Of a stretch of DNA of 64,000 bases, positions 31,009 through 42,149 are shown in pieces (the stretch's first letter is position 1; every line of letters begins with the position of its first letter). The stretch spans positions 6,510,001-6,574,000 of the forward strand of contig JBHGNT010000022.1 in assembly GCA_043228905.1 (NCBI GenBank), written 5' to 3'. This DNA comes from Azolla caroliniana. Its lineage: Eukaryota > Polypodiophyta. A program made the position numbers and the translations under genes. The notes below the pieces were generated by a model that saw only the letters and a list, made by a program, of their open reading frames with translations, was not told where the DNA came from and did not search any database.

Positions 31009-32520
31009 CTATGCATCCAAAAATCTCCCGGGGGGCCTTCTCTCTCTCAGAGGGTATCTTCTTCCTTGGTTCACATCCACTGGTTCCTCCATCCGTTCCT
31101 CATCCAAATCTGATTCGGGGTCTTGTCCGGTTCCAGTGTCCAATTCTTCTTCTTCGATCGGTTTGGTTTCTTGTCCGAATCCGGTCGGTTCTTCGAGTGT
31201 CATCCGGGTTTCGGTCGGATGGGTCCTTGTATCCTTCAACCGATCTTTGTCAGTTGGCCCAGAGTCCATATCATCTTCTTCTCCGACTCCTAGTCGGCAA
31301 TGTTCTTGTCTTCCATGAAAATTATGTCTCGACTCCGGAAGACCTTCTTGTCAACCAAGTCCGACACCCGATAACCGAACTCATCATCATCGTATCCAAG
31401 GAATATGCATGGTCGGGACGTTGGATCCAATTTCGCTCTCTTGTCCTTTGCAACATGCACGTAAGCGAGGCAACCGAATACCTTCAGATGTCGATAAGAC
31501 ACGTCTTTACTGGTCCATGCTTTCTGCAGTGAGTCTCCTTCCAAGGGCGCTAAGGGTGATCTGTGTCATCGCTGTCATCAGCGCCTCAACCCGAAACATT
31601 TTGGGTAACTTTGCATGTGCTAGCATGCTCCGAACTCGCTCCATCATAGTCTGGTTCATCCTTTTGGCTAGTTCGTTCAGCTCCGGTGTCTTCGGCACGG
31701 TGAATTCGAGTCGGATCCCCTTCGACCAACAATACTCCTCGAATTGCCCCTGATATTCTCCTTCGTTGTCAGCTCAAACCGCCTTCAGCTTCAGGCCAGT
31801 TTCTCTTTCCACTCTCGTGTGGAATTCTTGACAACTTCCATTTGTGGTCGTCTATGAATGTCACGAAGTACCACGATCCGGCATGCGACTTCGTGTCCAC
31901 TCTACATACATTGGTATGCACAAGTTGCAACAGTGAATTCCGTCTCATCGGTGGGGTTGAACGGTAAGAGGTTTGATTCTAGTTGCCGACCAAGCAATCG
32001 GTGCACTTCTCAAGCTGCACGTCTTTCACCTCCGCAATGAGGTTATCTTCGACAAGTCTTCTAATCCCTTTCTGGCTCATGTGAGACAACCTCTTGTGCC
32101 ACAACTCACCGGCATTTTTGGATGCCACGTTCACTTCTACCCGGCAGATCCAAGCATGCATCAAGTATAAGGTGTTGATTTTCCGGGCTCAAGCCATGAT
32201 CAGGCTTCCTTTGCAAAACTTCATGACTCCATTACGGATGCTCCTTGTGTAGCCTTCATCATCTAGCCGACTGGCTGATATCAGCTTCAACCAAACCTCT
32301 AGAACATGTCAGGCATCCTTCAACAACGACTTGCACCCGGTTGACATCGTCAACCACACGTCTCCTATGCTAATAATTTGGCATGCACCTTCAAAATTTC
32401 CCATCTAGACAAGACCGTGATCTCCGGCTCTATATGATGAGATGCACTTCCGGTCGGGAGTAAGGTGGAACAACGCTCCAGAGTTGACCACCCATGTCAA
32501 CTCGTCGCTGACAAGATGCA
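31009..32520 (-). pseudogene. Copia-3 protease end, integrase and linker
   Basis: Fragments in several frames. The integrase zinc finger is LWHKRLSHMSQKGIRRL...CTDCLVGN (32100-31980). An ELNELAKRMNQTMMERVRSM helix lies at 31690-31600, with HLKVFGCLAYVHVAKDKRAK and IFLGYDDDEFGYRV at ~31480-31370. A Glu/Asp/Arg linker (31269-31009) leads to RT. The catalytic integrase DDE region is scrambled by frameshifts around 31750-31900. Confidence 0.75.
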
Positions 32521-33425
32521 ACTCACTCTCCTAAGTGATTAGCAACAGTTCTTCTTCACTTGTCGCGATCGCTGACATTCCTATCCTTTCTGAAATCTTC
32601 TTTGGTTCCGGAATGTCGGCTCCCCCCTTGGTTTTCCGGAAGTGTCGGCAGTTCTTTTGGAAGTGCCCTGGCATTCCACAATAAAAGCATGCCCCAACTT
32701 TCCGCAATAAAAGCATGTGGGCCTCCCCCTTGACTTCCACCTTGTTTCCGATTTGTCTCGGTTTTGGGGACTCCGATTACGGCCTCTTCCCCGGTTATGG
32801 TCATCTTCCGTGACCAAGGCCTTCGGATCGGTTCCGGACTCCTGGTCCTTCTAGCGAGCTTCTTCATCCAGCAAGCTTGATTTTACCCTTGGTAGGGATA
32901 ACTGTTTTCCTTCCGGCCCGGTGTTGCCCAAAGTGACAACTATCGTCTCCCAACTATCCGGGAGGGAACCGAGCAGGAGCAACGCAAGTACCTCGTCAGT
33001 TAGAGGTACTTCCAATGAGGTTGTTTGGTTTATGAGCCCCTAGAATGCATATATGTGCTCCGCCATGCTGGATCCGTCTTGGTACCGAAGTCTCACTAAC
33101 TTCCAGAATAACGAAACTTGATTAACGCCGTTTTTACTCTCCAGCATGGTGCCGATTTTCTCCTAGAGCACATGAGCCTTGCTTTCTTCATTGAAGTTAT
33201 TGTACAAGCTCATGTCGATGAAGCACTGAAAATATATGTCGTCGTCTTCATGTGCATCACCTCCCACATCGTTGCATCGATCTTGTCCGGTTTCTTGTCC
33301 CCGAACTGTACTGGCAGCCAGAAATCGTTGACCACGAGCAGGTTCCTCATCTTCGACTTCCACAATAGGTAGTTGGATCCGGTGAGCTTGAACATGCTTT
33401 TGAATGAATCTTCCAATTTCTTCAA
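32521..33425 (-). pseudogene. Copia-3 Gag with zinc knuckle
   Basis: Starts with LEDSFKSMFKLTGSNYLLWK, a typical copia Gag N-terminus, 14 bases inside the primer site. CFYCGMPGHFQKNC (CX2CX4HX4C) is near 32690-32650. At least one frameshift lies near 33210-33360 and more in the middle, so no full frame survives. Confidence 0.8.
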
Positions 33426-33438
33426 GGTTTAGAACCTT

Positions 33439-33451
33439 GGCTCTGATACCA
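33439..33451 (-). other. Copia-3 primer binding site (initiator Met tRNA)
   Basis: Minus strand TGGTATCAGAGCC, three bases from the LTR end at 33455. Confidence 0.85.
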
Positions 33452-33454
33452 GTT

Positions 33455-34129
33455 TGAGCAAATTAGTGCTCGGCTCAATCAACAGTATGAGACAACACTA
33501 GATGTTTACGTGAAAAGCCCTAATAGGGAAAAAAACCAATGGAGCCCATTGACTCCAACTGTCACTATAGATAAGGGGTACAACATTGTGAGACTCAAAG
33601 GTGTTACCGGCCGGCAAGGAGTCCAAAATACGGAGTGAAGGAATTAATTAAGTGTGGTTGTAAATAGGAATAGTGTGGACGGACGGACTGGAAACGGTAT
33701 GCCGTTCCAGATCCGGACGGATCCCGAATAGGTGCGATAGGCACCGTTTTGTACTACGGGCCGGAAACCTATTTAAAGGCCCGGACCCCATTGTAATCGC
33801 AGCGGATAATTAATAGAGCATATGGTGTTTATGCTTCTGTGTTGATTTCCGTTCTGTACTTACTGTTATATCTTACGCGTGTAATTAACAAAAGCGATCT
33901 AATCGTGTAACCTACGTAAGTCGGTGTAATCGTTGAATCTTAATCCTATGCCGTAACCACCCTTTGGTGAAGTGTCTCCGTGACACCTTGTGTTAGGCCT
34001 TGTCCGGTCAGAGAATAACAAAAGGCAATGACCTCGAGCTCTAGCTTTGCCAACCGGCGGTTACAACAAAAAATACCTTTTTGTGTATCTCCCTCTCTCA
34101 TTGTGTCTCTCTATTTTTTAAAATAATAA
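33455..34129 (-). repeat. Truncated 5' LTR of Copia-3, split by a solo LTR
   Basis: 33455-33601 and 34021-34129 align with 2061-2330 of the 3' LTR. The 419-bp solo gypsy-B LTR sits between. The LTR stops at AATAATAA (34129), where the Copia-4 3' end begins, so a deletion joined the two elements. Confidence 0.85.
33602..34020 (+). repeat. Solo gypsy-B LTR (419 bp)
   Basis: TGTTACCGGCCGGC to CAGAGAATAACA with exact 5-bp target copies AAAGG (33597-33601 and 34021-34025). Same length as, and by eye over 95% identical to, the reverse complement of 56790-57208. The uninterrupted target is visible at about 2211 in the other Copia-3 LTR. A TATTTAAAG promoter-like box is near 33770. Confidence 0.95.
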
Positions 34130-34130
34130 T

Positions 34131-35542
34131 GACTTCCTTCACCGACTCGGCTTCCTTTATCTTCTTGTCTCCTCTTCTTCCGGCTCTCCTCTTACCGACG
34201 GGTTCAACAGTTTGTTGGCCTTTGCCCGTTTCGGTAGAGACTTTGTCCTTGCTTCTCCCCCTCAAGTGCGGCACGTCGAGATGCTGAACACCAAGCATGT
34301 TGGTAAAGTGCTGCAACTTGTCCGATCCGAGCGGCTTGGTGAAGATGTCGGTAACTTGCCGATCTGTATGAACATACTGTAGGTCAACTTCACCGCTCAG
34401 GACCCGCTCACGCACGAAGTGGTAGTGGAACTCGATGTGCTTTGTGCGAGCATGGAACACGGGGTTCCTGGCGAGCTGCAGGTTGCTCATGTTATCGCAG
34501 TAAATCGGGATTGGGGTCGGTACCTCAATCCGCAAGTCTCGCAGCAGTCGCCGAAGCCAGATGGCTTCACAAGTGGCAACGGTAGCGGCCCGGTACTCAG
34601 CTTCAGTGCTTGACAAAGCCACTGTGGGCTGCTTCTTGCTACTCCACGCAACGGCTGCGCTACCTATGGAGAACATGTATCCGGAAGTGGAGCGGCGATC
34701 AGACGCATCGCTGGCACAGTCAGCATTTGTGTAACCGACAAGCTCTTCGGGTATACCTCGCCGGTATAGCAGTCCCCGGTCCTTTGTGCCCCTGACATAC
34801 CGTAATATTCTTTGCGCGCACTGAAGGTGCTCCACGGTCGGCTTCTGCATCAACTGACTTACCATGCCGACCGGATAACTGATGTCGGGTCGGGTGATGG
34901 TTAAGTAGATCAGGCTTCCGACAACCTGTCGGAACCGTTTCTCATTGCAGGCCGGTCCGGAGTTGGGACAGAGCTTCTAGTTCCGATCCAGGGGTGTGGA
35001 GACATGTCGGCAATCCGACATGCCGAACTTATACAACATATTCAACACGTAATGTCATTGTGAGAGCAATATGCCGTCGGGGGTCCGGATCACTTCGATC
35101 CCAAGAAAATAATGGAGGTCCCCAGGTCCTTCATTTCGAATGCGTCCGACAACTGGGACTTGACGCGGTTGATTTCTGGAAGACCCGGTCCGGTGATGAC
35201 TAAATCATTCACATACGAGAGTATACATACCGGACCGTCCGAGCCTTGCCGGATGAACAACGAAGAGTCTGACTTAGAGACAACAAACCCCAGCTTACGC
35301 AACCGGTGCGTGATCTTCGCGTTCCAAGCTCGGGGGGCTTACTTCAAGCCGTAAAGCGACTTCTTCAGTCGGCATACCGCCGATGTGTTCATCTCCGATT
35401 GAAATCCGGGGGGCTGAGTCATAAAGACTTCTTCTTCAAGCTCTCCTTGAAGGAAGGCGTTCTTCACATCCATCTGGTGAACATGCCACCCCCTTGCCGC
35501 AGCAACCGCCAGTACCACACGAACCGTCGTCATCTTCGCCAT
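34131..35542 (-). pseudogene. Copia-4 RT and RNase H
   Basis: Pieces in order: 35542-35339 ([18 protein letters not shown] to KKSLYGLK, then TAA where Copia-2 has Gln), 35302-35090 ([20 protein letters not shown], then VNDLVITG) and 34865-34131 (RNase H, VGYTNADCASD, ALSSTEAEYRA, IPIYCDNMSNLQLA, ADIFTKPLG). The RT motif is YVND, not YVDD (near 35200), so the catalytic Asp is lost. A frameshift after EMKDLG ends the middle piece. Confidence 0.85.
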
Positions 35543-35578
35543 AGGAGCGAAGGTCTCGTCGTAGTCGATTGCGTGGGT

Positions 35579-36765
35579 CTACGCGTATCCCTTCGCCACT
35601 AACCGGGCTTTGTACCGGTTAACAGAACCGTCGGTGTTGTACTTGACCTTGTACACCCACTTGCATCCGATCGGTTTACAGTGACGGGGAGGATCAACTA
35701 GGTCCCAAGCTTCGTTGGCATCGAGTGCCCGCATTTCTTCGTCCATAGCGGCACGCCAATTTGCGTCCTTTGCTGCTTCTGCGTAGCTCTCCGGCTCGCG
35801 CACTTCTGTCACCTTAGTCATGTACGCATAATGATGCGCCATGTATTCATTGTACCCGTACCGCACGACGGGATCCTTTTGAAGGGTTGATCGGCGCAAC
35901 GCACCGTCACCTGATTTGAGGCCCTTCATGGCCAGTTCGGTCTTCGTTGCTGAAGATCTGCCTTTCTCCTTTCCGGAGTCGGATATGCACCGATCCGACT
36001 CATCGTTGCCGGTTTCGAATTCCGGCATCTTCCTCTTCCCCTTCTCTTTGCACGTGAACCGTTTCCTTAGTTCCTTGCGCGGGGAGAGCACGGCAGAGTC
36101 TCCACCACTTGCCGTCTCTTCATCTAACTGGTCCAACCGACTCAGTCGCTCGTTCGGTCCACTCAACTGCAACGATTCTGGACTCTCATCTTGAGTTCCG
36201 GCTTCATCATCCTCTTCCAAGGCTGATTCAGGCTCACTGGCCTGATCTTCCGGCATTCGGTCTGGATCGGAAGTCGGAGTCGGTACGGAGTACCAGGATG
36301 CCGATTCATCGAACTCGACATCCCGGCTAACTCGGACTTCCTTCGTCCGGGGGTTATAGCACTTATACCCCTTTTGCTCTTGAGCATAGCTGACGAGGAT
36401 GCATTTTTCCGATTTTGCATCCAACTTCCTCCGCTTCTGATCCGGCACATGCACATACGCTAGGCTGCCGAATATCCGAAGGTGTCTTAAGTTCGGCTTG
36501 CGCCCGAAATACAGCTCATGAGCTGACACCTTGTCACCAATGCGGTTTTGTATGTAGACGGCCGTCTGGACCGCCTCCGCCCAGTAGAACCGGGGCATGC
36601 TCTTCTCCTCCAGCATTGTCCTTGCCGCTTCGACGAGTGTCCGGTTCTTCCTTTCGGCCACACCGTTTTGCTCCGGTGTGTATCTGCAGCTGAACTCTCG
36701 CCGAATTCCCTTCTGTTGCAGATAACTAGTGAATTGGCTGGAAAAAATATTCCTTTCCGCCATCC
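35579..36765 (-). pseudogene. Copia-4 integrase C-terminal part and RT start
   Basis: After a homopolymer frameshift near 36738-36745 (one extra A/T in the run encoding YFF/S), the frame gives the second half of the integrase ([38 protein letters not shown]), the Ser/Glu linker and RT up to KARLVAKGYA. It stops at TAG 35579-35581 in place of the Gln codon of Copia-2, a C-to-T change. Confidence 0.85.
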
Positions 36766-38564
36766 GACCGAAGGCATTTGATCTTCCTCTCCGATTCCCG
36801 TTCCACCATCTTCTGGAGGCTCCGGAAACAGTCGAAGACTTCGCTCTTCCGCTCAATGAGGTAGATCCAAGTATGTCGAGTATAGTCGTCGATGAAGGAG
36901 ACAAAGTACCGGCTCCCGCCAAGGCTTACACTTTGTGCCGGTCCCCACACATCCGAATGGATGAGATCGAGCTTGTTACGGCTCCGATTCCGTTCGGTGG
37001 GGGATGGAAGCCGGTGTTGCTTCCCAAGTTGGCAGGCTTCACAAATTTCGGCTCTCCGGCCGCTGAACTTTGGCAAACCGAAAACGACTCGTTTCGTTTG
37101 CAGGTCTTGAAGCCTCCGGTAGTTGACGTGGCCTATCCGCTTGTGCCATAGGTCGATGTCCGACTCGACCTTTTGTCGTTTCGCGAACAAAGCGGTGCCA
37201 ATGTCATTGGTGTTGAGGATAAACATCCTCCCGTCTCTGCGCCCTTGCGCAATGACTTCGCCCTCATCTTCAATGAAGCACCCGAGGTGCGTAAACCGCA
37301 CCCGCATCCCTTGGTCGACAATCTGACCGATGGACACCAGGTTCTTCGTGATCGTCGGAACATGTAATACGTTCATCAGCTTCCCTTTCTGTCCGACGTG
37401 GATTAGAGGAACTTCTCCGACGTGCACGATTGGGTGTGGAGTGTCGTCTCCGGTTTCGACTACTCTTGGTTGATCCGGTTTCTCCAGAAAGGAGAACCAC
37501 TCTTTGTGGCTCGTCATGTGGTTCGACGCGCCGGAATCAACATACCACACTTCCTCCGTTTTGGAAGTGGTCTTCTTCATTGAGTTTGCCTTGTGATTCA
37601 TCACCAAGGCTGGCCCCTTACCGGACTTTCCGATTCCGGATCCTCCTGATCCGTTTGCGTAGTGCGAGTTTTGCCGGCCATCCTTACTGGTCTTGCCGGA
37701 TCCGGATTTTTCCGAATCGGCACGCTTTCTCCAACACTCGCTTTCCCTGTGGCCTTTTTTGCCACAGGACCAGCATTCCGTAGCGGATTTGTCTTGCCGG
37801 CCTCCGGCACCGCCTTGACTCCCCCTGCTTGTGGAAGTCTCGGAACTGCTATCGGCACACTCATAGTGCCTCCGTTCCTGCTCTTGCCGGCCGCCTCCAT
37901 TGCGTGCCGACCCACCTCTTCCACCACGCCCACAGTGCCGATCCGTTCCCGTGTACAGCATCCGGTTGTCCGGGGATGCACTGGTAGATGCACCGGTGTG
38001 GTTCTCCTCTACAAGGAGCATCGACTGTAAGTCGAAGAATGAGGGGGTATTCTCCCTTGTACACACCGCACTCTGGAACGCTCTGAACTTGGACACCAGG
38101 CCTCCGAGACATACCTGCACCATCTCGTCTTCCTCTACGGTAACATTGATAGAGGCGAGCGAGTCGCAAATCTCCTTTATCCGGCCCGTGTAGTCTGCGA
38201 CGGACATGTTCTTCTGTCGAACATTGCTCAACTCCTGTCTGAGTTGCAACTTCCGCGCAGTGGTGCTTGCGGCGAAGACCTTTTTCAGGTTCCCCCAAGC
38301 ATCCTTCGGTGTCTTGGCGTCATGGATGTGGCTGAGCAGCTGATCGCCAACACTGGATGCGAAGCAGTACATCACCCTGCTTGCCGCCTGTTCCCATACC
38401 GGGAAGTCCTTGTGTGCCGAGTCTGGCGCCGCATCATTCGCTCCTTCGACATAACTCCAGTACCCGTGTCCAAGCAAGTACTGGTGCAACTTGTAAGACC
38501 AGGATGTGTAGTTGCTCCTGTCGAGCTTTTCCACTGGGAGCGACGTAGCCATGCCTCTATCCAT
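36726..38564 (-). CDS. Copia-4 Gag, protease and integrase N-terminal half
   Basis: ATG at 38564 (MDRGMATSLPVEKLDRSNY); the frame stays open for 612 codons. Gag ~1-300 includes the zinc knuckle CWSCGKKGHRESEC. The protease core is VWYVDSGASNHM (~37550-37515). The integrase begins [17 protein letters not shown]...CEACQLGK with [11 protein letters not shown], and ends in frame at [10 protein letters not shown], where the frameshift falls. This is the best preserved gag-protease region among the three related copies and shows that the TAG after Gag in Copia-2 is a mutation. Confidence 0.85.
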   Translation of the reverse strand: MDRGMATSLPVEKLDRSNYTSWSYKLHQYLLGHGYWSYVEGANDAAPDSAHKDFPVWEQAASRVMYCFASSVGDQLLSHIHDAKTPKDAWGNLKKVFAASTTARKLQLRQELSNVRQKNMSVADYTGRIKEICDSLASINVTVEEDEMVQVCLGGLVSKFRAFQSAVCTRENTPSFFDLQSMLLVEENHTGASTSASPDNRMLYTGTDRHCGRGGRGGSARNGGGRQEQERRHYECADSSSETSTSRGSQGGAGGRQDKSATECWSCGKKGHRESECWRKRADSEKSGSGKTSKDGRQNSHYANGSGGSGIGKSGKGPALVMNHKANSMKKTTSKTEEVWYVDSGASNHMTSHKEWFSFLEKPDQPRVVETGDDTPHPIVHVGEVPLIHVGQKGKLMNVLHVPTITKNLVSIGQIVDQGMRVRFTHLGCFIEDEGEVIAQGRRDGRMFILNTNDIGTALFAKRQKVESDIDLWHKRIGHVNYRRLQDLQTKRVVFGLPKFSGRRAEICEACQLGKQHRLPSPTERNRSRNKLDLIHSDVWGPAQSVSLGGSRYFVSFIDDYTRHTWIYLIERKSEVFDCFRSLQKMVERESERKIKCLRSDGGKEYFFQPIH

Positions 38565-38646
38565 GTCTTCTACTGTGTCTGTTTTCAACCTGTTAGGGTT
38601 TTCTTCTCAAGAGTAAATGTCTGCAACAGAGGTTCTCAACCCTCGC

Positions 38647-38658
38647 GCTCTGATACCA
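38647..38658 (-). other. Copia-4 primer binding site (initiator Met tRNA)
   Basis: Minus strand TGGTATCAGAGC abutting the LTR. Confidence 0.9.
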
Positions 38659-38698
38659 TGTAAACGTGAGTGTTTGCGGAAGCGTAAAACAGAGAACA

Positions 38699-38737
<39 letters not shown>

Positions 38738-39069
38738 AGAACGTAATTTCCAAAATTATATCAAGAGTCTACTCCTTTCACACTGTGCTAAGTAGTACTA
38801 TTTATACAAGTGTTCTTGGGACTGACAGAAGTACCATGTACTTCAATGCTCACACGAGCATCTGACACTTACTACGAGACTATAGATACCTAGTAGTCTA
38901 TCCTATTCTAGGCTTCCAATTGGATTGCCGGTTACGGATTGCACCCGGCCTCCACTACTTGCCGGTTTGGTTGCTCATCGTCATACCGATCCGTTTCGCC
39001 CAATCCGTCTCGCTTACCGGCTTCGGCTTATTCAGCCGATCCGGCTCCGGTTGAGCTTGCCGCTCAACA
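38659..39069 (-). repeat. 5' LTR of Copia-4 (411 bp)
   Basis: Minus strand TGTTGAGCGGCAAGC to ACGTTTACA. It is longer than the Copia-2 LTRs mainly through an expanded (AG)n run at 38703-38736, a U5 simple repeat also present but shorter in the others. Confidence 0.9.
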
Positions 39070-39086
39070 ATACTGATGTATGCTAC

Positions 39087-40020
39087 GTGGACACGAAATC
39101 TCATGGTGGTTCACAATATTTCGTGACCTTCATAGACGACTGTAGCTAGAAGTTGTAAGCATCCATGCTGAAGACGAAGAATCAGGTGCTATCTGTCTTC
39201 AAAGAGTTCCAAGTGAGGGACGAGAGGGAAATCAGCCGAAAGCTGAAGTCAATCTGAGCGGACAATGGTGGAGAGTACCGTGGACCATTCGAATAATATT
39301 GCCGAGCGTAGGGAATCCGACTCAAGTATACCATGTTGAATAAGCCAAAGCTTAAAGGGTTGGCCCAGAGAATGAACTAGACTGTAATGGAGAGGGTCTA
39401 AAGTATGCTTGAACATGCAAAGTTATCGAAGACGTTATGGGCTGAGGCGCTGATGACGGCAACGTATGTGATAAACCAATCACCCTTAGTACCCTTGGAT
39501 GGTGATATTCCACAAAGGGTGTGGAGCGACAAAGACGTTTCATACTAACACTTGAGGGTGTTTGCCTATCTTGCCTATGTGCATGTTGCAAAGGACCAGA
39601 GGGGAAAGTTGGACCCAAAATGTCGGCCATGTATATTTCTCGGCTACGGTGACAACGAATTCGGCTATCGTCTATCAGCTATGGGACTTAGCTGAGAAGA
39701 AGGTGATTAGGGGCTGAGACATCGTCTTCATGGAAGAGAAGAAGATTGTCAATTGGGAGATTGAGAATAAATCTCCAACTACCGAATCGAGCTGAGTTGA
39801 TGCTTGGCCAAATCTACTAGAAGTTGATTGGATCGAAATCAAATTTGACCCTGTCGGCCGATTTAATACTCGGCAAAATCAAGAGTCAACTGAAGAACAA
39901 GGGGAACCAGTCGAATGAGGAATTGAATTTGACTCGCCAAAGAAGTTGAAGAAGAACCGACTGTGTCGAATGGAGGCCGAAGATACCCCTTGAGAGAGAG
40001 AAGGCCCCCTTGGAGATTCC
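39087..40020 (+). pseudogene. Copia-5 integrase and linker, degenerate
   Basis: Reads VDTKSHGGSQYFVTFIDDCS, an ADNGGEYRGPFE block, LEHAKLSKTLWAEALMTATY, HLRVFAYLAYVHVAKDQRGK and IFLGYGDNEFGYRL, with many stops. It is closest to Copia-3 (IFLGYDDDEFGYRV), but on the opposite strand. The left end is cut by the Copia-4 LTR at 39069. Confidence 0.8.
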
Positions 40021-41588
40021 CCGATATTGAATATGTGTTGTTAACCGATGAAGGGGACCCAGAAAGCATTGAAGAAGCTAAGAACAATACCCACAACTGA
40101 AAGTGGTTAAGTGCCATGCAAGAAGAGATGGATTCCTTGCATGAGAACTACCCATACAAATTGACCAAGTTGCCAAAAGGGAAGAAGGCACTTCGGAACA
40201 AGTGGGTATACAAATTGAAGCCCGGAGAAAGCGGAAATCCACCTAGGTACAAAGCATGAATTATTGTGAAAGTCTTCAAGCAGAAGAAGGATGTGGATTT
40301 CGATGAGATATTTTCCACGATCATAAAGATGACGTCAATCTCAACAGTGTTGATCATAGCGGTCAACATGGATCTCGAAGTCGAGCAACTAGACGTCAAC
40401 ATTGCCTTCCTCCATGGAGATTTGGAGCAAGAGATTTACATGCACCATCTGGAAGGATTCGTGGTGAAAGGTAACGAAAACCTCGTATGCCGATTGAGAA
40501 AGAGTCTATATGGGTTAAAGCAGGCACCTTGGCAATGGTACCAAAAATTCAGATCTTTCATGGTGGATCACGGTTTCGGCAAGACACAAGCTAATCATTA
40601 CGTATTTTTCAAGAAGTATGATAGAAGAGATTTTCTCATCCTCCTGTTGTATGTTGATGACATGTTGATTGTTAGACAAGACCTGAAGAAAATCGGAAGC
40701 TTGAAGAAGGCCTTGAGTAGGTCATTCTAGATGAAGGATATGGGTTCGGCAAAGCAAATCCTGGGAATGCACATTGTTCGGGATCGACCAAAGATATTGT
40801 TATGGCTGTCATAGGAGAAGTATGTGACAAAGGTGCTCTAGAGATTTGGCATGGAAAGCGCGAAACCGATCGGCTTGACACTGCCGACAAACTATAAGTT
40901 ATCCGGAAGCTAGAGTCCGAAATTGAAAACTAAGAAGGCCGAGATGTCAAAAGTCCCTTATGCCCCGGCAATCAGAAGCCTGATATACGCAATAGTGTGT
41001 ACAAGGCCAGACATTGGATACACAGTTAGAGTGGTTAGTCGATATATGAGAAATCTCGGAAGAGAGCATTGGGCACCGATCAAGTGGATACTTCAGTACC
41101 TAAGAGGCACCTCGAGCGTGTGTCTCCTATTTGGCTTGGGTAACCCCACACTGGAAGGTTATACTGATTCAAACATGTTAGTTGATGTGGATACCAGCTG
41201 AACCATGTCCGGATATGTGATAACTTATGCAGGGGGAGCCGTCTCATGGCAGTCGAGGCTATAGACGACCGTGGCATTGTCGACCACGGAAGCCGAGTAT
41301 ATTGCCGCAATGGAAGACGGCAAGAAGAATTCCGACTCCACTGCGATAATCAGAGTGTCATCCACCTTGCAATGAATGGCTCCTACCACTCAAGGACTAA
41401 GCACATCCAGAGGAGATACCATTGGCTCCGAGAGTGAGTAGAAGAGAAGGAGTTTTCTCTAGTGAAGGCGCATACAACGGAGAATGGGTCGGACATGCTA
41501 ACGAAGGTTTTGTCAACCAAAAAGTTAAATGAGTGTTGATAAAGGGTTGGATTGGTGAAGTACCGCATGCCGGAGTGAAGGGGGAGTT
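40021..41588 (+). pseudogene. Copia-5 RT and RNase H, degenerate
   Basis: An open stretch at 40266-40730 carries [53 protein letters not shown] and LLLYVDDMLIVRQD with intact YVDD. 40923-41201 gives VPYAPAIRSLIYAIVCTRPD and LEGYTDSNM. RNase H ends near 41437 (FRLHCDNQSVIHLAMNG). GAAGGGGGAGTT (41577-41588) is the polypurine tract. There are numerous stops; not functional. Confidence 0.8.
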
Positions 41589-41712
41589 TGTTGGGAAAAT
41601 AGGTCTGTTCGGATGGGAAGAAGAGAACGAATTGAATCGAAGACACATGGGCAATTCAGATGAGGCCAAAATCGGAAATTGAAATTGAAATCGATTTTAT
41701 AACCGATTCGGG
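41589..41712 (+). repeat. Start of Copia-5 3' LTR
   Basis: TGTTGGGAAAATAGG follows the polypurine tract and resembles the Copia-3 LTR start TGTTGGGAATTCGG. It is truncated where the gypsy-B3 fragment begins. Confidence 0.65.
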
Positions 41713-42140
41713 AGAATGCCATGGCACGTCGAACCCATCCTCCTTTTCTACTCGTCATCCAAAGTATCGAGGAAATTCGGTTCCGGGCGCTCATCGTTGT
41801 TTATCTTAACAGGCGGTGCCGTGAGGTGGATAGGCTCTCCATTTTCCGGCTCGGCCGGAGGTCCCTGCATCATGGTTTCTGCATTTGCTATGTCTCCCTC
41901 CTGATGGTTGGCCATCACATCCTCCTGCAACGTTGCCACCGGTGGTTTCGTTCGTATTTCCTCCTCTACGCACGTGGGAGTCTGGTCTAGGTCTCTTTGT
42001 AGCGCCTCATTCGCCACGACTACCGGAGCAGGGGACATAATGGTAGGTGCGGCCGTTGTCGTAACCTCCAGAGCTACATCTTGTTTCTTGCAGACTCCCG
42101 TGCTGTTCCGCAGAATTGCTCTCTAGTAGGATGATGGCCA
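41713..42140 (-). pseudogene. Gypsy-B3: C-terminus of the 3' accessory protein
   Basis: An acidic, Pro-rich minus-strand frame ends EPNFLDTLDDE, lining up with the end of the gypsy-B1 accessory protein (EQSILDNLGEQ). The DNA just beyond the stop (CCATGGCACGTCGAACCC) also matches the B1 sequence between its stop and LTR. The coiled-coil body and the LTR are deleted. Confidence 0.55.
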
Positions 42141-42149
42141 TAAATAATG

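Larger units (their letters stand above)
2061..34129 (-). mobile_element. Copia-3: outermost Ty1/copia element of the nest, with internal insertions
   Basis: Read on the minus strand: truncated 5' LTR (34129-33455), iMet primer site (33451-33439), gag-protease-integrase-RT remains (33425-29998), then after 26 kb of nested insertions the RNase H end (3854-3442), polypurine tract and a complete 3' LTR (3441-2061). The two halves belong together because the RT stops at 29998 in the motif EVVSRF and the sequence picks up about 80 codons later, in RNase H, at 3854. The missing piece fits a deletion at the right border of gypsy-E. The 5' LTR carries a solo gypsy-B LTR and ends abruptly where Copia-4 begins. 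All coding parts have stops and frameshifts. Confidence 0.8.
34130..39069 (-). mobile_element. Copia-4: Ty1/copia element, 3' end deleted
   Basis: 5' LTR 39069-38659, primer site 38658-38647, polyprotein remains down to 34131. The 3' LTR, polypurine tract and C-terminal tail are missing at the joint with Copia-3. It is in the same family as Copia-2, with very similar proteins, but in the opposite orientation. Confidence 0.9.
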
